This document shows positions 8,730 to 17,519 of a DNA stretch of 64,000 nucleotides, piece after piece. The DNA is from Paenibacillus polygoni. GTDB lineage: Bacteria; Bacillota; Bacilli; Paenibacillales; Paenibacillaceae. The stretch's first letter is position 1, and each line of letters opens with the position of its first letter. A program made the translations under genes and the position numbers. The notes under the pieces were generated by a model, which searched no databases, had not been told where the DNA came from, and saw only the letters and a list, made by a program, of their open reading frames with translations. The stretch covers positions 2,799,501-2,863,500 of the forward strand of contig NZ_CP127162.1 in assembly GCF_030263935.1 (NCBI RefSeq), written 5' to 3'.

Positions 8730-9635
8730 CTATAAACCTGCTGATCGCTTTAACCTTTCTGCGATCTGAATGAGGTCTTCTGCCGAGATTCCCGGCGCAA
8801 ATTCTTCAGGCAAATCAGGCAGTTCCGGTACCGGTCCACTATATCCTGGCAGTCCCGCAAATGCCTCAAGTTTCCCGCCGTCTGTTGGATGAACCCCTTT
8901 CCAGATCTGGGCAATTTGCTGATAGTCTTTGTCACTGAATGTATAAAGTCTTCGGTGTTCTCCGGCTGCTTCCCACTTTCTTGTCGTATCAAATACTTTA
9001 TTATCCAGTCTAGGTATAGGGAATAACTTGGTTACATCGACACCTGTAGCCATTTCAAGGGCTTTTGCATAAGCCAGAATATGTACACCGCCGCGCACAA
9101 GTAAATATCCGGTCATTTCCCTTGCCGCCGGATGATCTGTCATTTCATATACTCTCATTTTATGTGTGCGCGCTCCGCATTCTAAGAAGAAATTATGCAA
9201 TAAATCAAATATGAGATTCCCGCTGCTTACCACATATGATCCGTTCCAAGGTCTTCCCATCGAGTCATAAGGAAGAGCCGTCTGTGCAGACTCAATAAAA
9301 TGAGATGTCATCCGTGCATCTTTACCTATACGCAGCGGTGTTGTATCTGGATCTCCGGGAGATGTCGTACCGCTAAGCATAATGTTAATCGTATTCGCTA
9401 CAAGCTCAACATGACCAAATTCTTCTGCTGTGATGCTCGCCACGATATCATAGAACGGACGAAGCTTAGATTTTCCTCTAAAGTTGAAGGATTGAAACAT
9501 ATAATTATTCAAAGTCGACATCTCTCCAAAACGTCCACCCATCAGTTCCTGAACGGCACTGGCACCATTGGGATCCGGTCCTGAAGACAGGGGAAGCGGC
9601 AGTTCAATTGCCAGACGATCTACTCGTTTAAACAT
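8730..9635 (-). CDS. Manganese (non-haem) catalase
   Basis: A 301-residue ferritin-like four-helix protein that disproportionates hydrogen peroxide at a di-manganese centre. Expected ligands are in place: Glu in VQELMGG (about 30), Glu and His in EEFGHVE (about 72 and 75), Glu in FFLECGAR (about 152) and His in GGVHILAY (about 185). Length matches the larger catalases (B. subtilis YdbD, Lactobacillus plantarum type) rather than the shorter CotJC spore-coat paralogue. Start follows GAGGAGGAAATAGGA. It appears monocistronic; the IS1182 element ends 150 bases upstream, so part of its promoter region adjoins the insertion. Confidence 0.9.
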   Translation of the reverse strand: MFKRVDRLAIELPLPLSSGPDPNGASAVQELMGGRFGEMSTLNNYMFQSFNFRGKSKLRPFYDIVASITAEEFGHVELVANTINIMLSGTTSPGDPDTTPLRIGKDARMTSHFIESAQTALPYDSMGRPWNGSYVVSSGNLIFDLLHNFFLECGARTHKMRVYEMTDHPAAREMTGYLLVRGGVHILAYAKALEMATGVDVTKLFPIPRLDNKVFDTTRKWEAAGEHRRLYTFSDKDYQQIAQIWKGVHPTDGGKLEAFAGLPGYSGPVPELPDLPEEFAPGISAEDLIQIAERLKRSAGL

Positions 9636-9761
9636 TCCTATTTCCTCCTCAAAATGCTCTTTGTTTCATGTTATGTGAAGGTACTCGCGTGTTATGCATG
9701 GACAGGTTTTTTTGTCATTTATTGTTGCTGATTCTGTTGATTATATAAAAACGTAGAACAC

Positions 9762-9772
9762 AAAAAGAGCCC
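9762..9772 (-). terminator. Left stem arm of a terminator split by an insertion sequence
   Basis: AAAAAGAGCCC here is complementary to GGGCTCTTTTT at 11486-11496. Joined across one copy of the target duplication they make an intrinsic terminator for the GH43 gene. Confidence 0.7.
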
Positions 9773-9775
9773 CTC

Positions 9776-9783
9776 CTCTAACC
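9776..9783 (+). repeat. Target-site duplication, left copy
   Basis: CTCTAACC, repeated at 11477-11484 on the other side of the element. Because the flanks and the ends share CCTC, the duplication could also be read a few bases longer. Confidence 0.75.
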
Positions 9784-9808
9784 GAGGCCACTGAAAAAGT
9801 CTACTCAT

Positions 9809-9857
9809 AAAAAAAGGTACGGATCCTCAAAAAAGTTGAGGATCCGTACCTTTTTTT
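9809..9857. terminator. Terminator-like hairpin inside the left end of the IS
   Basis: GGTACGGATCCTCAA and TTGAGGATCCGTACC are perfectly complementary across a 5-base loop, with A7 before and T7 after. It would stop transcripts entering the transposase from outside; the transposase promoter must lie between it and 9896. Confidence 0.85.
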
Positions 9858-9895
9858 CGCTTATAATTAATGCATCATGAAAAGTAGGTGAGCGG

Positions 9896-11347
9896 ATGAT
9901 TCGACAACAACAAACCTTGGTTCTGAGTCCTTATGCGGCACTGTATGACATTGTTGTACCGAAGGACAATATGCTTCGTCAAATCAATGAATTGGTGGAC
10001 TTCACTTTTATATACGAAGAGTTGGAAGCAAAATATTGCTTAGACAATGGACGTAACGCCATTGACCCGATTCGCATGTTTAAATATTTATTACTGAAAG
10101 CTATATTTGAACTCTCTGACGCAGACATTGTTGAACGCTCTAAGTATGACCTGTCGTTTAAATTTTTTCTTGGCATGGCACCAGAAGACTCGGTAATCGA
10201 TCCAAGTTCTCTAACGAAATTCCGCAAACTACGTTTAAAAGATATGAACCTACTCGACATGCTTATCGGGCAGACCGTAACCCTTGCGATTGAGCAGGGT
10301 ATCTTAAAAAGCACCTCTATCATCGTAGATGCCACGCATACGAAAGCTCGCTACAACCAGAAATCACCGCAAGAAATCCTGCAAGACCGTGCGCGGAAGC
10401 TGCGCAAAATGGTTTACACGATGGATGAATCGGTCAAAGCCAAAATGCCAGTAAAGAACGTGAACCATGTGCTCGAAGACGAAATTGCGTACTGTCAAAA
10501 ACTTGTCGCTTTCATCGAAGAAGAATCCGGAATCGCACAGGTGCCAAAAATTGTAGAGCCGCTTAATCTTCTGAAAGAGACGATTGAGGATGATGTAGAG
10601 CAACTGCGCCTTGCAGCAGATCCAGACGCGCGCGTAGGACACAAGAGCGCAGATAGCGCCTTTTTCGGTTACAAAACACATCTAGCGATGACCGAGGAAC
10701 GTCTAATAACGGCAGCTGTCATTACGACGGGCGAGAAAAATGATGGAAAACAATTACTGACACTGATCGAAAAAAGCCAAGCCGCCGGGATGCAGGTCAA
10801 AACGGTAATTGGAGATACGGCGTATTCTGAGAAGGATAACCTGATCTACACGAAACAAAACGAGATTGAACTTGTAGCGAAACTTAATCCACTCATTACA
10901 CAAGGTGCTCGTAAGAAAGAGGACGAGTTTCTGTTCAACAAAGATGCTGGCATGTACGTTTGTCCAGCCGGACACATGGCGATTCGAAAAGCACGACAAG
11001 GGAAAACAGGCATCAGTAAAAACCAACAAGACACCTATTTTTTCGATGTGGAACTCTGCAAACGCTGTCCGTATAAGGAAGACTGTTACAGAGAAGGAGC
11101 CAAGAGCAAAACGTATTCCGTGACAGTAAAATCCGACGAACACTTGGAACAGAAGGCGTTCCAGGATACAGAATATTTCAAAACAAAATCGAAGGAACGC
11201 TACAAAATTGAAGCAAAGAACAGTGAACTCAAACATGGGCACGGGTATGATGTAGCCACATCCTCGGGTCTGCTTGGCATGCAACTGCAAGGTGCGATGG
11301 CCATATTCGCTGTAAATCTCAAACGAATACTGAAATTAGCAGACTAA
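9896..11347 (+). CDS. IS1182-family DDE transposase
   Basis: A 483-residue transposase, full length. The N-terminal ~130 residues are the family DNA-binding domain (RMFKYLLLKAIFELSD, then SSLTKFRKLR). The catalytic acidic triad appears as Asp in IIVDATHTKARYN, Asp in VIGDTAYSEKDN and Glu in IEAKNSELKHGHG. A Cys-rich insert VELCKRCPYKEDCYREG sits before the last block. Start follows AGGTGAGCGG and lies just after the protective hairpin. No frameshift or internal stop is seen, so the enzyme should be functional. Confidence 0.93.
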   Translation: MIRQQQTLVLSPYAALYDIVVPKDNMLRQINELVDFTFIYEELEAKYCLDNGRNAIDPIRMFKYLLLKAIFELSDADIVERSKYDLSFKFFLGMAPEDSVIDPSSLTKFRKLRLKDMNLLDMLIGQTVTLAIEQGILKSTSIIVDATHTKARYNQKSPQEILQDRARKLRKMVYTMDESVKAKMPVKNVNHVLEDEIAYCQKLVAFIEEESGIAQVPKIVEPLNLLKETIEDDVEQLRLAADPDARVGHKSADSAFFGYKTHLAMTEERLITAAVITTGEKNDGKQLLTLIEKSQAAGMQVKTVIGDTAYSEKDNLIYTKQNEIELVAKLNPLITQGARKKEDEFLFNKDAGMYVCPAGHMAIRKARQGKTGISKNQQDTYFFDVELCKRCPYKEDCYREGAKSKTYSVTVKSDEHLEQKAFQDTEYFKTKSKERYKIEAKNSELKHGHGYDVATSSGLLGMQLQGAMAIFAVNLKRILKLAD

Positions 11348-11378
11348 GAACTACTAGTGAATACAGAATTATGAAGAC

Positions 11379-11426
11379 AAAAAGAGGACATTCATCTCCA
11401 AAACACGGAGTGAATGTCTTCTTTTT
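11379..11426. terminator. Terminator-like hairpin inside the right end of the IS
   Basis: GACATTCA..CTCC and GGAG..TGAATGTC pair with AAAAAGAG before and TTCTTTTT after. It terminates the transposase transcript and may also now serve the GH43 transcript arriving from the other side. Confidence 0.8.
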
Positions 11427-11476
11427 ACACTATTTGCACAGCCTCCAAAGAAAAGCGCAAGTTCTTCAGTGGCCTC

Positions 11477-11484
11477 CTCTAACC
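11477..11484 (+). repeat. Target-site duplication, right copy
   Basis: CTCTAACC, matching 9776-9783. Confidence 0.75.
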
Positions 11485-11485
11485 A

Positions 11486-11496
11486 GGGCTCTTTTT
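11486..11496 (-). terminator. Right stem arm of the split terminator
   Basis: GGGCTCTTTTT, partner of the arm at 9762-9772, 32 bases after the GH43 stop codon. As it stands the stem can no longer form locally. Confidence 0.7.
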
Positions 11497-11528
11497 CGTT
11501 ATTAGATCGTGTAGTCAATAGATTGTGT

Positions 11529-13067
11529 TTAATGTAATACATTATATTCGAAATTAGAAAACTCGGCAGTTCCGCCAATTTTTTCAGTAGAGAATAAAAA
11601 TAAACCGATGCGGCATCCCATAAAATGATCGAGTTTATACACCATATGATGTGTAATTCCAAGTTTTGTCCAGCTCTCGCCGTCTAAATAGTGGAACATA
11701 CACTCATCTGTATTATTTATGAAATTCGCCGATGCTTTCAACGTCACTTTGTTTTCTTTTACGGGAATTTTTGCATAGATTTCACCAGGCTTCGTATCCA
11801 CTAGATTTTCAAAGATCGACTTATCGTCGGTATCCCGAGCGATCATTACCAAGTAATATTGCCCAGCCTCTTTCGTTAGAGCAATCAAACCATAAGTGCC
11901 AATTAAGAAACCTAAACCAGCATAATCGCCGTCTTGCAGTTCACTGCCATCTAGTGTAACGACTGCCTCACATGCAGGCCCCATCGCTCGCTGCGTCAAC
12001 GTGTTCTGAGCAAACGTCAGATTGGGACTGATTTTTCCAGATTGAATACGGTAGGTCCCCGGCTTATCTGTCACAGACCATAGCTTATCATTCGGGATAT
12101 GATTCCACTGCCAGAAATCTTTCAGCTTCACTTTTCCCTTCTCATCCGTATCATAACTAAAATCATCGCTTCCGATTAAGGGCTTATACTCATAACCCGG
12201 TCTCGTACTTGGGATCTCAATATAGGTTGGGGCCTCTTTCGCAAATACTGGGAAATCATCTTCGAAATGCAGTGGAACGATAACCGGGATCCGGCCTACC
12301 GCTCCATGATCCTGAAATAACATAGCGTACCAATCACCATCTGGTGTATCGACAATACCTCCCTGAGCTATTCCGGCATTGAAATACCCCATGTCATCAT
12401 TAAAAACTTCTCCGCCTGTAAATTCACCCTCTAAAGAATCCGCAACATAACATGCCTGCGTTCTGCGGCCTTTGGTAGCAGGTGTGATATGTATAAAGAA
12501 TGCATAATACTTTCCGTTTATTTTATATAGATGGGCGCCTTCATAACCTAAGAAGTATTCTCCTCGTTCTCTCACAATCATTCGGCTTAGCCCGTCCGGC
12601 TTTGGTCCAGATAAGTCTTCTTTTAGTTCAGTAAGATGAATGTTAGCGTTACCATAAATGAGATAAACACGGTCGTCGTCATCAAATAGAAGAGAACAGT
12701 CATGATAAAACCCTTCAATATACTGTTTTGTCCACGGCCCGTTTATATCACTTGCTGTATACAAGTAGGTTTTCTGCGTATCGTTTGCTACAAAAACGAC
12801 ATAGAATTTCCCTTTGTGATGACGGATAGAGGCTGCCCACATCCCCTTGCTGTAGATCTGCTGATCTCCCTCGAGCCTTTGAGCAGGCGTATCTTCCAGT
12901 ATATCGTATACATGAGTAGCTACTTCCCAGTTGATCAAATCATAAGAACGCAGAATAACACACCCTGGCATCATATGCATCGTTGTACTCACCATATAAT
13001 ACGTATCTTCTACTCTAATCACGTCAAGATCCGGGTAATCAGCCCATATAATCGGATTGTTCTTCAT
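11529..13067 (-). CDS. Glycoside hydrolase family 43 (beta-xylosidase/arabinofuranosidase type) with C-terminal beta-sandwich
   Basis: A 512-residue intracellular enzyme. Residues 1-300 form the five-bladed propeller: the base Asp is in WADYPDLDVIRVEDTYY, the middle Asp in FYHDCSLLFDDD and the acid Glu probably in LGYEGAHLYKINGKYY. The C-terminal ~200 residues resemble the beta-sandwich domain of GH43 xylosidases. No signal peptide. An in-frame start exists 24 bases upstream, but AGGAGAG is correctly spaced only for the ATG at 13067. It follows an SGNH esterase gene by about 75 bases and probably shares its transcript, a pairing seen in hemicellulose use. Substrate is probably a xylo- or arabino-oligosaccharide. 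Confidence 0.85.
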   Translation of the reverse strand: MKNNPIIWADYPDLDVIRVEDTYYMVSTTMHMMPGCVILRSYDLINWEVATHVYDILEDTPAQRLEGDQQIYSKGMWAASIRHHKGKFYVVFVANDTQKTYLYTASDINGPWTKQYIEGFYHDCSLLFDDDDRVYLIYGNANIHLTELKEDLSGPKPDGLSRMIVRERGEYFLGYEGAHLYKINGKYYAFFIHITPATKGRRTQACYVADSLEGEFTGGEVFNDDMGYFNAGIAQGGIVDTPDGDWYAMLFQDHGAVGRIPVIVPLHFEDDFPVFAKEAPTYIEIPSTRPGYEYKPLIGSDDFSYDTDEKGKVKLKDFWQWNHIPNDKLWSVTDKPGTYRIQSGKISPNLTFAQNTLTQRAMGPACEAVVTLDGSELQDGDYAGLGFLIGTYGLIALTKEAGQYYLVMIARDTDDKSIFENLVDTKPGEIYAKIPVKENKVTLKASANFINNTDECMFHYLDGESWTKLGITHHMVYKLDHFMGCRIGLFLFSTEKIGGTAEFSNFEYNVLH

Positions 13068-13142
13068 GTCTTCTCTCCTATTCTTCATCATGATATTTTC
13101 GAAGCATCTATCCGTAAGAGACTATATCGTACGCCACCGATT

Positions 13143-13799
13143 CTAATGAATAGCGTACTCACTTTGTTGCACAACCTTGAGCCACTCGTTAGTAATAAGC
13201 TCGTGTCCCGCAGCGGTCGGATGAATTCCATCCCACATCCAGTATTCAGGAGTAACTTTGTCTGCTGCCTGATCAAATACCTCTTGCAGAGGGACAAATA
13301 AGGTATGGTATGTATGTGAGAGTTCCCTGACGATCAAACGATACTCATCGGTCTTTTTACGCAGCTCTGTCCAGTTATTTGCTGTTAATTCTGTCTTAAG
13401 GATAAAAGGCTCGCATAATACCAACCCTGTCTCAGGAAGAACCTCTTTTGTTTCGCTCAGCAGCTGGTAATAAATTCGTTCAAAACGATCTGTAGCTCCG
13501 CGCGGATCACCAGAAATAAGGCTCGTTGCATCATTAACACCAATAAGAATACTAATCAGGTCTGGTTGTATGCTAATTGTATCTTCATTCCAGCGTGCAT
13601 ACAGATCAGAGACGCGGTTTCCACTAATTCCTCTATTTATAAAATGAGGCTGGCTTGCTGCAAACTCTGCTCCTAACTTACTTGCAAGAAGATATACATA
13701 ACCATGACCAAGTATATGATTGAGGTCCATATCTCGTCCCCAATTTCCATCGGTAATGGAGTCGCCTTGAAATAAGATGGTCTTTCTTTTTCGCTGCAT
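13143..13799 (-). CDS. SGNH-family esterase, probable acetyl-xylan/pectin deacetylase
   Basis: A 218-residue serine esterase with all four SGNH blocks: Ser in FQGDSITDG (about 14), Gly in GISGNR, Asn in LIGVND (about 89) and Asp/His in WDGIHPTAAGH (about 190/193). Length and lack of a signal peptide match intracellular acetylxylan esterases such as Geobacillus Axe2 rather than secreted rhamnogalacturonan acetylesterases. It precedes the GH43 gene, so the two likely act in sequence: deacetylation, then release of a terminal sugar. The start has only a weak ribosome site (upstream bases are AGTGAACACGACTT). Confidence 0.85.
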   Translation of the reverse strand: MQRKRKTILFQGDSITDGNWGRDMDLNHILGHGYVYLLASKLGAEFAASQPHFINRGISGNRVSDLYARWNEDTISIQPDLISILIGVNDATSLISGDPRGATDRFERIYYQLLSETKEVLPETGLVLCEPFILKTELTANNWTELRKKTDEYRLIVRELSHTYHTLFVPLQEVFDQAADKVTPEYWMWDGIHPTAAGHELITNEWLKVVQQSEYAIH

Positions 13800-13900
13800 A
13801 AGTCGTGTTCACTCCATTCAGCAGGCATAATTTGAATAATTATCTTTATATTGTACAAAATTCCAGACGCTCTTGACTAGGATAGATTTATTAAAATGCT

Positions 13901-13937
13901 AAAAAACTCATCGTCTCCCCTTGGAGGCAAGTGAGTT
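13901..13937 (-). terminator. Intrinsic terminator of the small membrane-protein gene
   Basis: Minus strand AACTCACTTGCCTCC / GGAGACGATGAGTTTTTT, abutting the stop codon at 13938. Confidence 0.7.
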
Positions 13938-14336
13938 CTATTCTCTTATATCTTCAATCAGATCTATGGATTTAATCTCCCATCTGCCCTTCGTATGAAT
14001 AAGTGAAAATAACAAACTTCCAGCATATATCTGTTTAAGATCATTATTCGTATCATAAGTGAAAGTTTCAAAATTAACGATCACTTGCGATTGATTTGCA
14101 GATCGATTAACCGCTTTTATATTTATTATCGGTTCTGGTAAATTGTTATTTTTATTAAATTCTAAGAATTGATTAACATCGGATGAATTTATTATTTCAT
14201 GGTTTGAGACATCATCTTGATTTATATAATTTTTCACTACTTTAGAGGGAGAGCCATACAAAGAAAAACTAAAAAAAGCTGCCAAAGCAATAACGATTAT
14301 AGGTATTATGACTATTAATTTCTTTTGGAAATCCAT
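13938..14336 (-). CDS. Small membrane-anchored protein of unknown function
   Basis: A 132-residue protein I do not recognise. Residues 1-5 are followed by one hydrophobic segment, LIVIIPIIVIALAAFFSFSL (about 6-25), then an external domain rich in Asn and Asp with beta character (QVIVNFETFTYDT, GSLLFSLIHTKGRWEIKSI). The ending resembles the NTF2-like or DUF4829-type extracellular domains of Firmicutes lipoproteins, but there is no lipobox Cys. An earlier in-frame start at 14372 is less good: AGAAGGGATTACG is well placed for the ATG at 14336. It is transcribed alone. Confidence 0.65.
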   Translation of the reverse strand: MDFQKKLIVIIPIIVIALAAFFSFSLYGSPSKVVKNYINQDDVSNHEIINSSDVNQFLEFNKNNNLPEPIINIKAVNRSANQSQVIVNFETFTYDTNNDLKQIYAGSLLFSLIHTKGRWEIKSIDLIEDIRE

Positions 14337-14443
14337 CGTAATCCCTTCTAGTTTAAAGTGGTATAAATACAAATCATATTCATACCACAGTTATTTTGCA
14401 GCGATTGCTTATTCGCCACTAGCACTCTTTAATCAAGAAAGCT

Positions 14444-15649
14444 CTAGTTACCTAGACGATCGATTGTCTTTCCTAATAAAAACTTCCGCTTTGCGAGATG
14501 AAATAACTTCGTTTTAGAAAGTTGCGGTGCAGATCGTATCACCCATTTTTTCGTCCATCTTGGAGCTTTAATAACGGCCTTCGCGATCATTCCCTGCATC
14601 CGGTGGACCATCATCACTTCTTTAGCTCGTAAATCGGTTAAAGACTCTACTTTTCTAAAATCGAGATCCTTAGCTTGGATAGACTCTTGAATTAATTCCG
14701 CTAAGAGGGCCGCTGTCTCTGCTGCCAAAGAAATTCCGATCGCCCCTACTGGGGACGAGCAATGAGCGGCATCTCCTATGAGTACACAACCTCTTTTATA
14801 CCACTGATCCACAAAGAATACATCGGCCTTTAAGGTAACAAAAGACTGAAAATCAGTAATCTCACGCAGCGGTTCTTGTAAATCTGGGAATATCCTGATT
14901 AGCTCCTCTGACAGAGCATCGATTCCCCTCTGCTTTATTAGCTCCCATTCCCCTTTTCTCACGGTAAACCCGATTTGCAGCTCGTCACTTGAACTGGGTA
15001 CAACAATGAAACTGCGATCATTAGTTACTCTGAAAAAAATATCTTTTTGCTGGTCTTCCTGAATGGGTAAGGTGAACCATAACATATCAAAATCATGATT
15101 CTTATATTTATACGTAAAACCACCCCGTTTTCGAATGGTTGAAAAGCGTCCGTCTGCTCCTACAGTCAAATGGGCTTTTATTCGAACTTCTTCATTCTGA
15201 GTAAGGGCAACCACCCCACTTATTCTGTCTTCTTCTGTAATCAATGACTTCACTCTGGCATTAAAAATCATGTGAAAATGATCATACTTTACCGCTTCAT
15301 CATATAGAGCTTGGAGTAATACAGACTGCTTCATTCGTAAGGAAAAAGGCACTTCCGGCGTGTCCTCAACATAATCAATAGACGATATGAGTTTATCCTC
15401 GCTCCAAATTTCTCCCTTGTACAGCTTTATATGTTCATGTTCGTACAGAAGTTGATCCAGTCCTAATTGTTCCATTACTTGAATGAAACGAGGTTGTAAC
15501 ACTTCGCCTCTGAATTTACGTTCAAAATTCGGTTGACTCTCCAGCACCGTCACATGGGTTCCTTGCTTCGCTAACAAGAGACCTAGTAGCAACCCTGAAG
15601 GTCCTCCGCCAACGATACATACGGTTGTATCCCTATTTTGTGTCATCAC
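14444..15649 (-). CDS. FAD-dependent monooxygenase (FAD-binding-3/UbiH type)
   Basis: A 401-residue flavoprotein of the aromatic hydroxylase class. The N-terminal dinucleotide motif is VCIVGGGPSGLLLG, the middle motif is VGADGRFSTIRKR and the C-terminal FAD motif is VLIGDAAHCSSPVGAIG. These enzymes use NAD(P)H and oxygen to hydroxylate or epoxidise aromatic, polyketide or antibiotic substrates. The gene lies next to an MFS exporter and a MarR regulator, an arrangement often used to modify and expel a toxic aromatic compound. The operon link is uncertain because a terminator (15741-15771) lies between it and the exporter. Confidence 0.82.
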   Translation of the reverse strand: MMTQNRDTTVCIVGGGPSGLLLGLLLAKQGTHVTVLESQPNFERKFRGEVLQPRFIQVMEQLGLDQLLYEHEHIKLYKGEIWSEDKLISSIDYVEDTPEVPFSLRMKQSVLLQALYDEAVKYDHFHMIFNARVKSLITEEDRISGVVALTQNEEVRIKAHLTVGADGRFSTIRKRGGFTYKYKNHDFDMLWFTLPIQEDQQKDIFFRVTNDRSFIVVPSSSDELQIGFTVRKGEWELIKQRGIDALSEELIRIFPDLQEPLREITDFQSFVTLKADVFFVDQWYKRGCVLIGDAAHCSSPVGAIGISLAAETAALLAELIQESIQAKDLDFRKVESLTDLRAKEVMMVHRMQGMIAKAVIKAPRWTKKWVIRSAPQLSKTKLFHLAKRKFLLGKTIDRLGN

Positions 15650-15740
15650 ATTTTGCTCCCAACATTACTTGCTTTTGGTATAGATTTATTCACCATCTCT
15701 TCATTTTAGCATCTTTTACACATGTTATAGGATGTAAGAT

Positions 15741-15771
15741 AAAAAAGACGAAGAACTTAGAAGTTCTTCGC
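15741..15771 (-). terminator. Intrinsic terminator of the MFS exporter gene
   Basis: Minus strand CGAAGAACTT-CT-AAGTTCTTCG followed by TCTTTTTT, a strong 10-base-arm hairpin, about 55 bases after the stop. Confidence 0.85.
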
Positions 15772-15824
15772 CTGGATCGCCAAATTAAACGGCCGTTTTT
15801 TCTTTTTTCACTAGTGCATGACCT

Positions 15825-17291
15825 TTACCGGTTGCCATTTTCCCTATCGATGCAATTAACATACATAACACCGAGTATAAGCAAAATCGTAAATAGACCA
15901 TGGTAAGTGCTAAGAAGCGCTGCCTTCTTGGCATTTATATCTGATATCGTATCGATCTGACTCAGCTGGCCTATCTGTTTTTCATATTGATTTGCATTCA
16001 GTCGGTAGAGAAACCACCCAAGAAATGGTGCAAAGACAGCACCTGCATAGTTTCTAATCGTGTGCAGTGAAGCTGATCGACTGGATGCTTGATGTGCATT
16101 TCCGGCAAATAAAGTTCCGATTGCCCCTGATATAAAGGTCATACTGATGCCAAACCCTAAACAAGCCATTTGAAGATTTAGCCCAGTGAGCGATGCCTCA
16201 GGCTGTATCGAAGACCATTTGATACTTACGATAACGGTGAGTAAGGAACCTGCAATTCCTAGAATACCTGCTCCCCACTTATCGTACAATAGGGCGCATA
16301 AAATGGCAGACAGCACAATGCCTATAAAGAAGCAGCAATAAAAATAAGTGAAGTCGATGAACGAGACATTTTTAATCGTTCGCATATATCCATTTACCCC
16401 AACGAAGATCACAATAAGTGAAATATGTCCCGCTCCTGCCATCACCGTACCAAACACAGCCTTGGGCTTGGCTAACGCACGAATCGGCACGATAGGAAAT
16501 TCTTTTCGACTATCATTTTTAATAAGGAACGCCACAAGGATGATAGCCATAACGAGAAAAGGCCAAACATAAACGGAATCAAAGCCTTTTTCCTGTAGAT
16601 TAAGAATGGGAAATGCGAAAGCGATCGTCAGAAGACCTAATAAGAAAAGTCCCTTTCTGTTGATCACTATTTTTTCTTTTTGTTCTGCTTTTTGTTTAGG
16701 TAAGGTAACAAAACCAATGCAGAGACAAAGCAGTGAACAACATATATTAATCATGTACAGCCAGCGCCAAGCATCCGTGCTTAAAGATATCGTACCAAAT
16801 ATCGCTCCAATGGCTGACGCACCAAAGAGTCCCACTACGACCGAGAACATGAAGAACTGACGTAAATGGTTCGGAAAGGAAAGGAATTTAGCAGACAGGA
16901 TCGTTAAGAACAGCATCCCCGCACTAAGCCCTTGGATCACCCTCCCGATGATTAACGTGGTTATATTATAGGATAATGCATCAATAATGGTCCCGCACAG
17001 AAAAACAAACACAAGGCTAAGATAAAAGTTTCGCAGACCGAATTTTTTAGAAAAAATACGACCTAATGGTATACCAATTGCAAAAGCAAGACTGGATAAA
17101 CTTGAAGGAATAAGCATCTCCTGCGTACTCAGGTGAAGCCCATTCTGAATCACACTTTGTCCAACCGTATAAGAAAGATTAAGAAAATATTGGGGTCCAA
17201 TCGAAAAGATCGTAAGAATCGACATAATTATGTATTTAGGAATACTTAATTTCTTTGGATTGGTTATCGCTTCATGGTTACTTTGACTCAT
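15825..17291 (-). CDS. MFS drug-type exporter, DHA2 (14-helix) family
   Basis: A 488-residue integral membrane protein with about 14 hydrophobic segments, as in EmrB/QacA exporters. The helix 2-3 loop appears as IPLGRIFSKKFGLRN and the helix 4-5 region as IIGRVIQGLSAGMLF, with a GASAIGAIFG antiporter-like motif afterwards. Proton-driven export of a drug or metabolite is expected. A MarR regulator gene lies 228 bases upstream in the same direction, and a palindromic operator sits between them, so expression is probably released when the regulator binds a toxic ligand. The adjoining flavin monooxygenase may act on the same compound. Confidence 0.85.
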   Translation of the reverse strand: MSQSNHEAITNPKKLSIPKYIIMSILTIFSIGPQYFLNLSYTVGQSVIQNGLHLSTQEMLIPSSLSSLAFAIGIPLGRIFSKKFGLRNFYLSLVFVFLCGTIIDALSYNITTLIIGRVIQGLSAGMLFLTILSAKFLSFPNHLRQFFMFSVVVGLFGASAIGAIFGTISLSTDAWRWLYMINICCSLLCLCIGFVTLPKQKAEQKEKIVINRKGLFLLGLLTIAFAFPILNLQEKGFDSVYVWPFLVMAIILVAFLIKNDSRKEFPIVPIRALAKPKAVFGTVMAGAGHISLIVIFVGVNGYMRTIKNVSFIDFTYFYCCFFIGIVLSAILCALLYDKWGAGILGIAGSLLTVIVSIKWSSIQPEASLTGLNLQMACLGFGISMTFISGAIGTLFAGNAHQASSRSASLHTIRNYAGAVFAPFLGWFLYRLNANQYEKQIGQLSQIDTISDINAKKAALLSTYHGLFTILLILGVMYVNCIDRENGNR

Positions 17292-17396
17292 ATATGTCCT
17301 CCTCTAGTTGTCTAACGAGCCCGATCCTAACAGAAATGAAAGATGAATTTGTAGATAATTAGAACCCTCCTACATCTAAAATACTCACTTGATCAA

Positions 17397-17433
17397 ATAA
17401 CTTGTACTATACAAGTTGTATGTTACAAGTTAT
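17397..17433. promoter_or_regulatory. Probable MarR operator upstream of the exporter
   Basis: Perfect palindrome AACTTGTA-CTA-TACAAGTT at 17399-17417, then a third half site TACAAGT at 17424-17430 that also pairs with the first as ATAACTTGT/ACAAGTTAT. It lies about 107 bases upstream of the exporter start and just after the MarR stop. Confidence 0.7.
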
Positions 17434-17519
17434 AGCGAACAAACTATATTATACAACTTCGTATTATTAAATCAATCACTAAATTTTATCGAGTGGTGAT
17501 GTTGCTATTGTTATGTAGA

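Larger units (their letters stand above)
9784..11476 (+). mobile_element. IS1182-family insertion sequence, complete
   Basis: About 1.69 kb. Terminal inverted repeats begin GAGGCCACTGAA at the left; the right end is the reverse complement, TTCAGTGGCCTC, 12 matching bases before the ends diverge. An 8-base duplication CTCTAACC flanks it. It carries one full-length transposase gene. A 15-base-arm hairpin with flanking A and T runs (9809-9857) precedes the transposase and another strong hairpin (11379-11426) follows it, insulating it from outside transcription. The intact reading frame and matching ends suggest a recent, possibly active element. Confidence 0.9.

Noticed and set aside
10754..11290. 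178-codon open frame antisense to the transposase
   Set aside because: It mirrors codon structure of the well-supported transposase, lacks a ribosome site, and Cys/Phe-rich content is typical of antisense frames.
11369..11662. 97-codon open frame spanning the IS right end and the GH43 3' end
   Set aside because: It crosses the insertion boundary, has no ribosome site and is out of frame with GH43.
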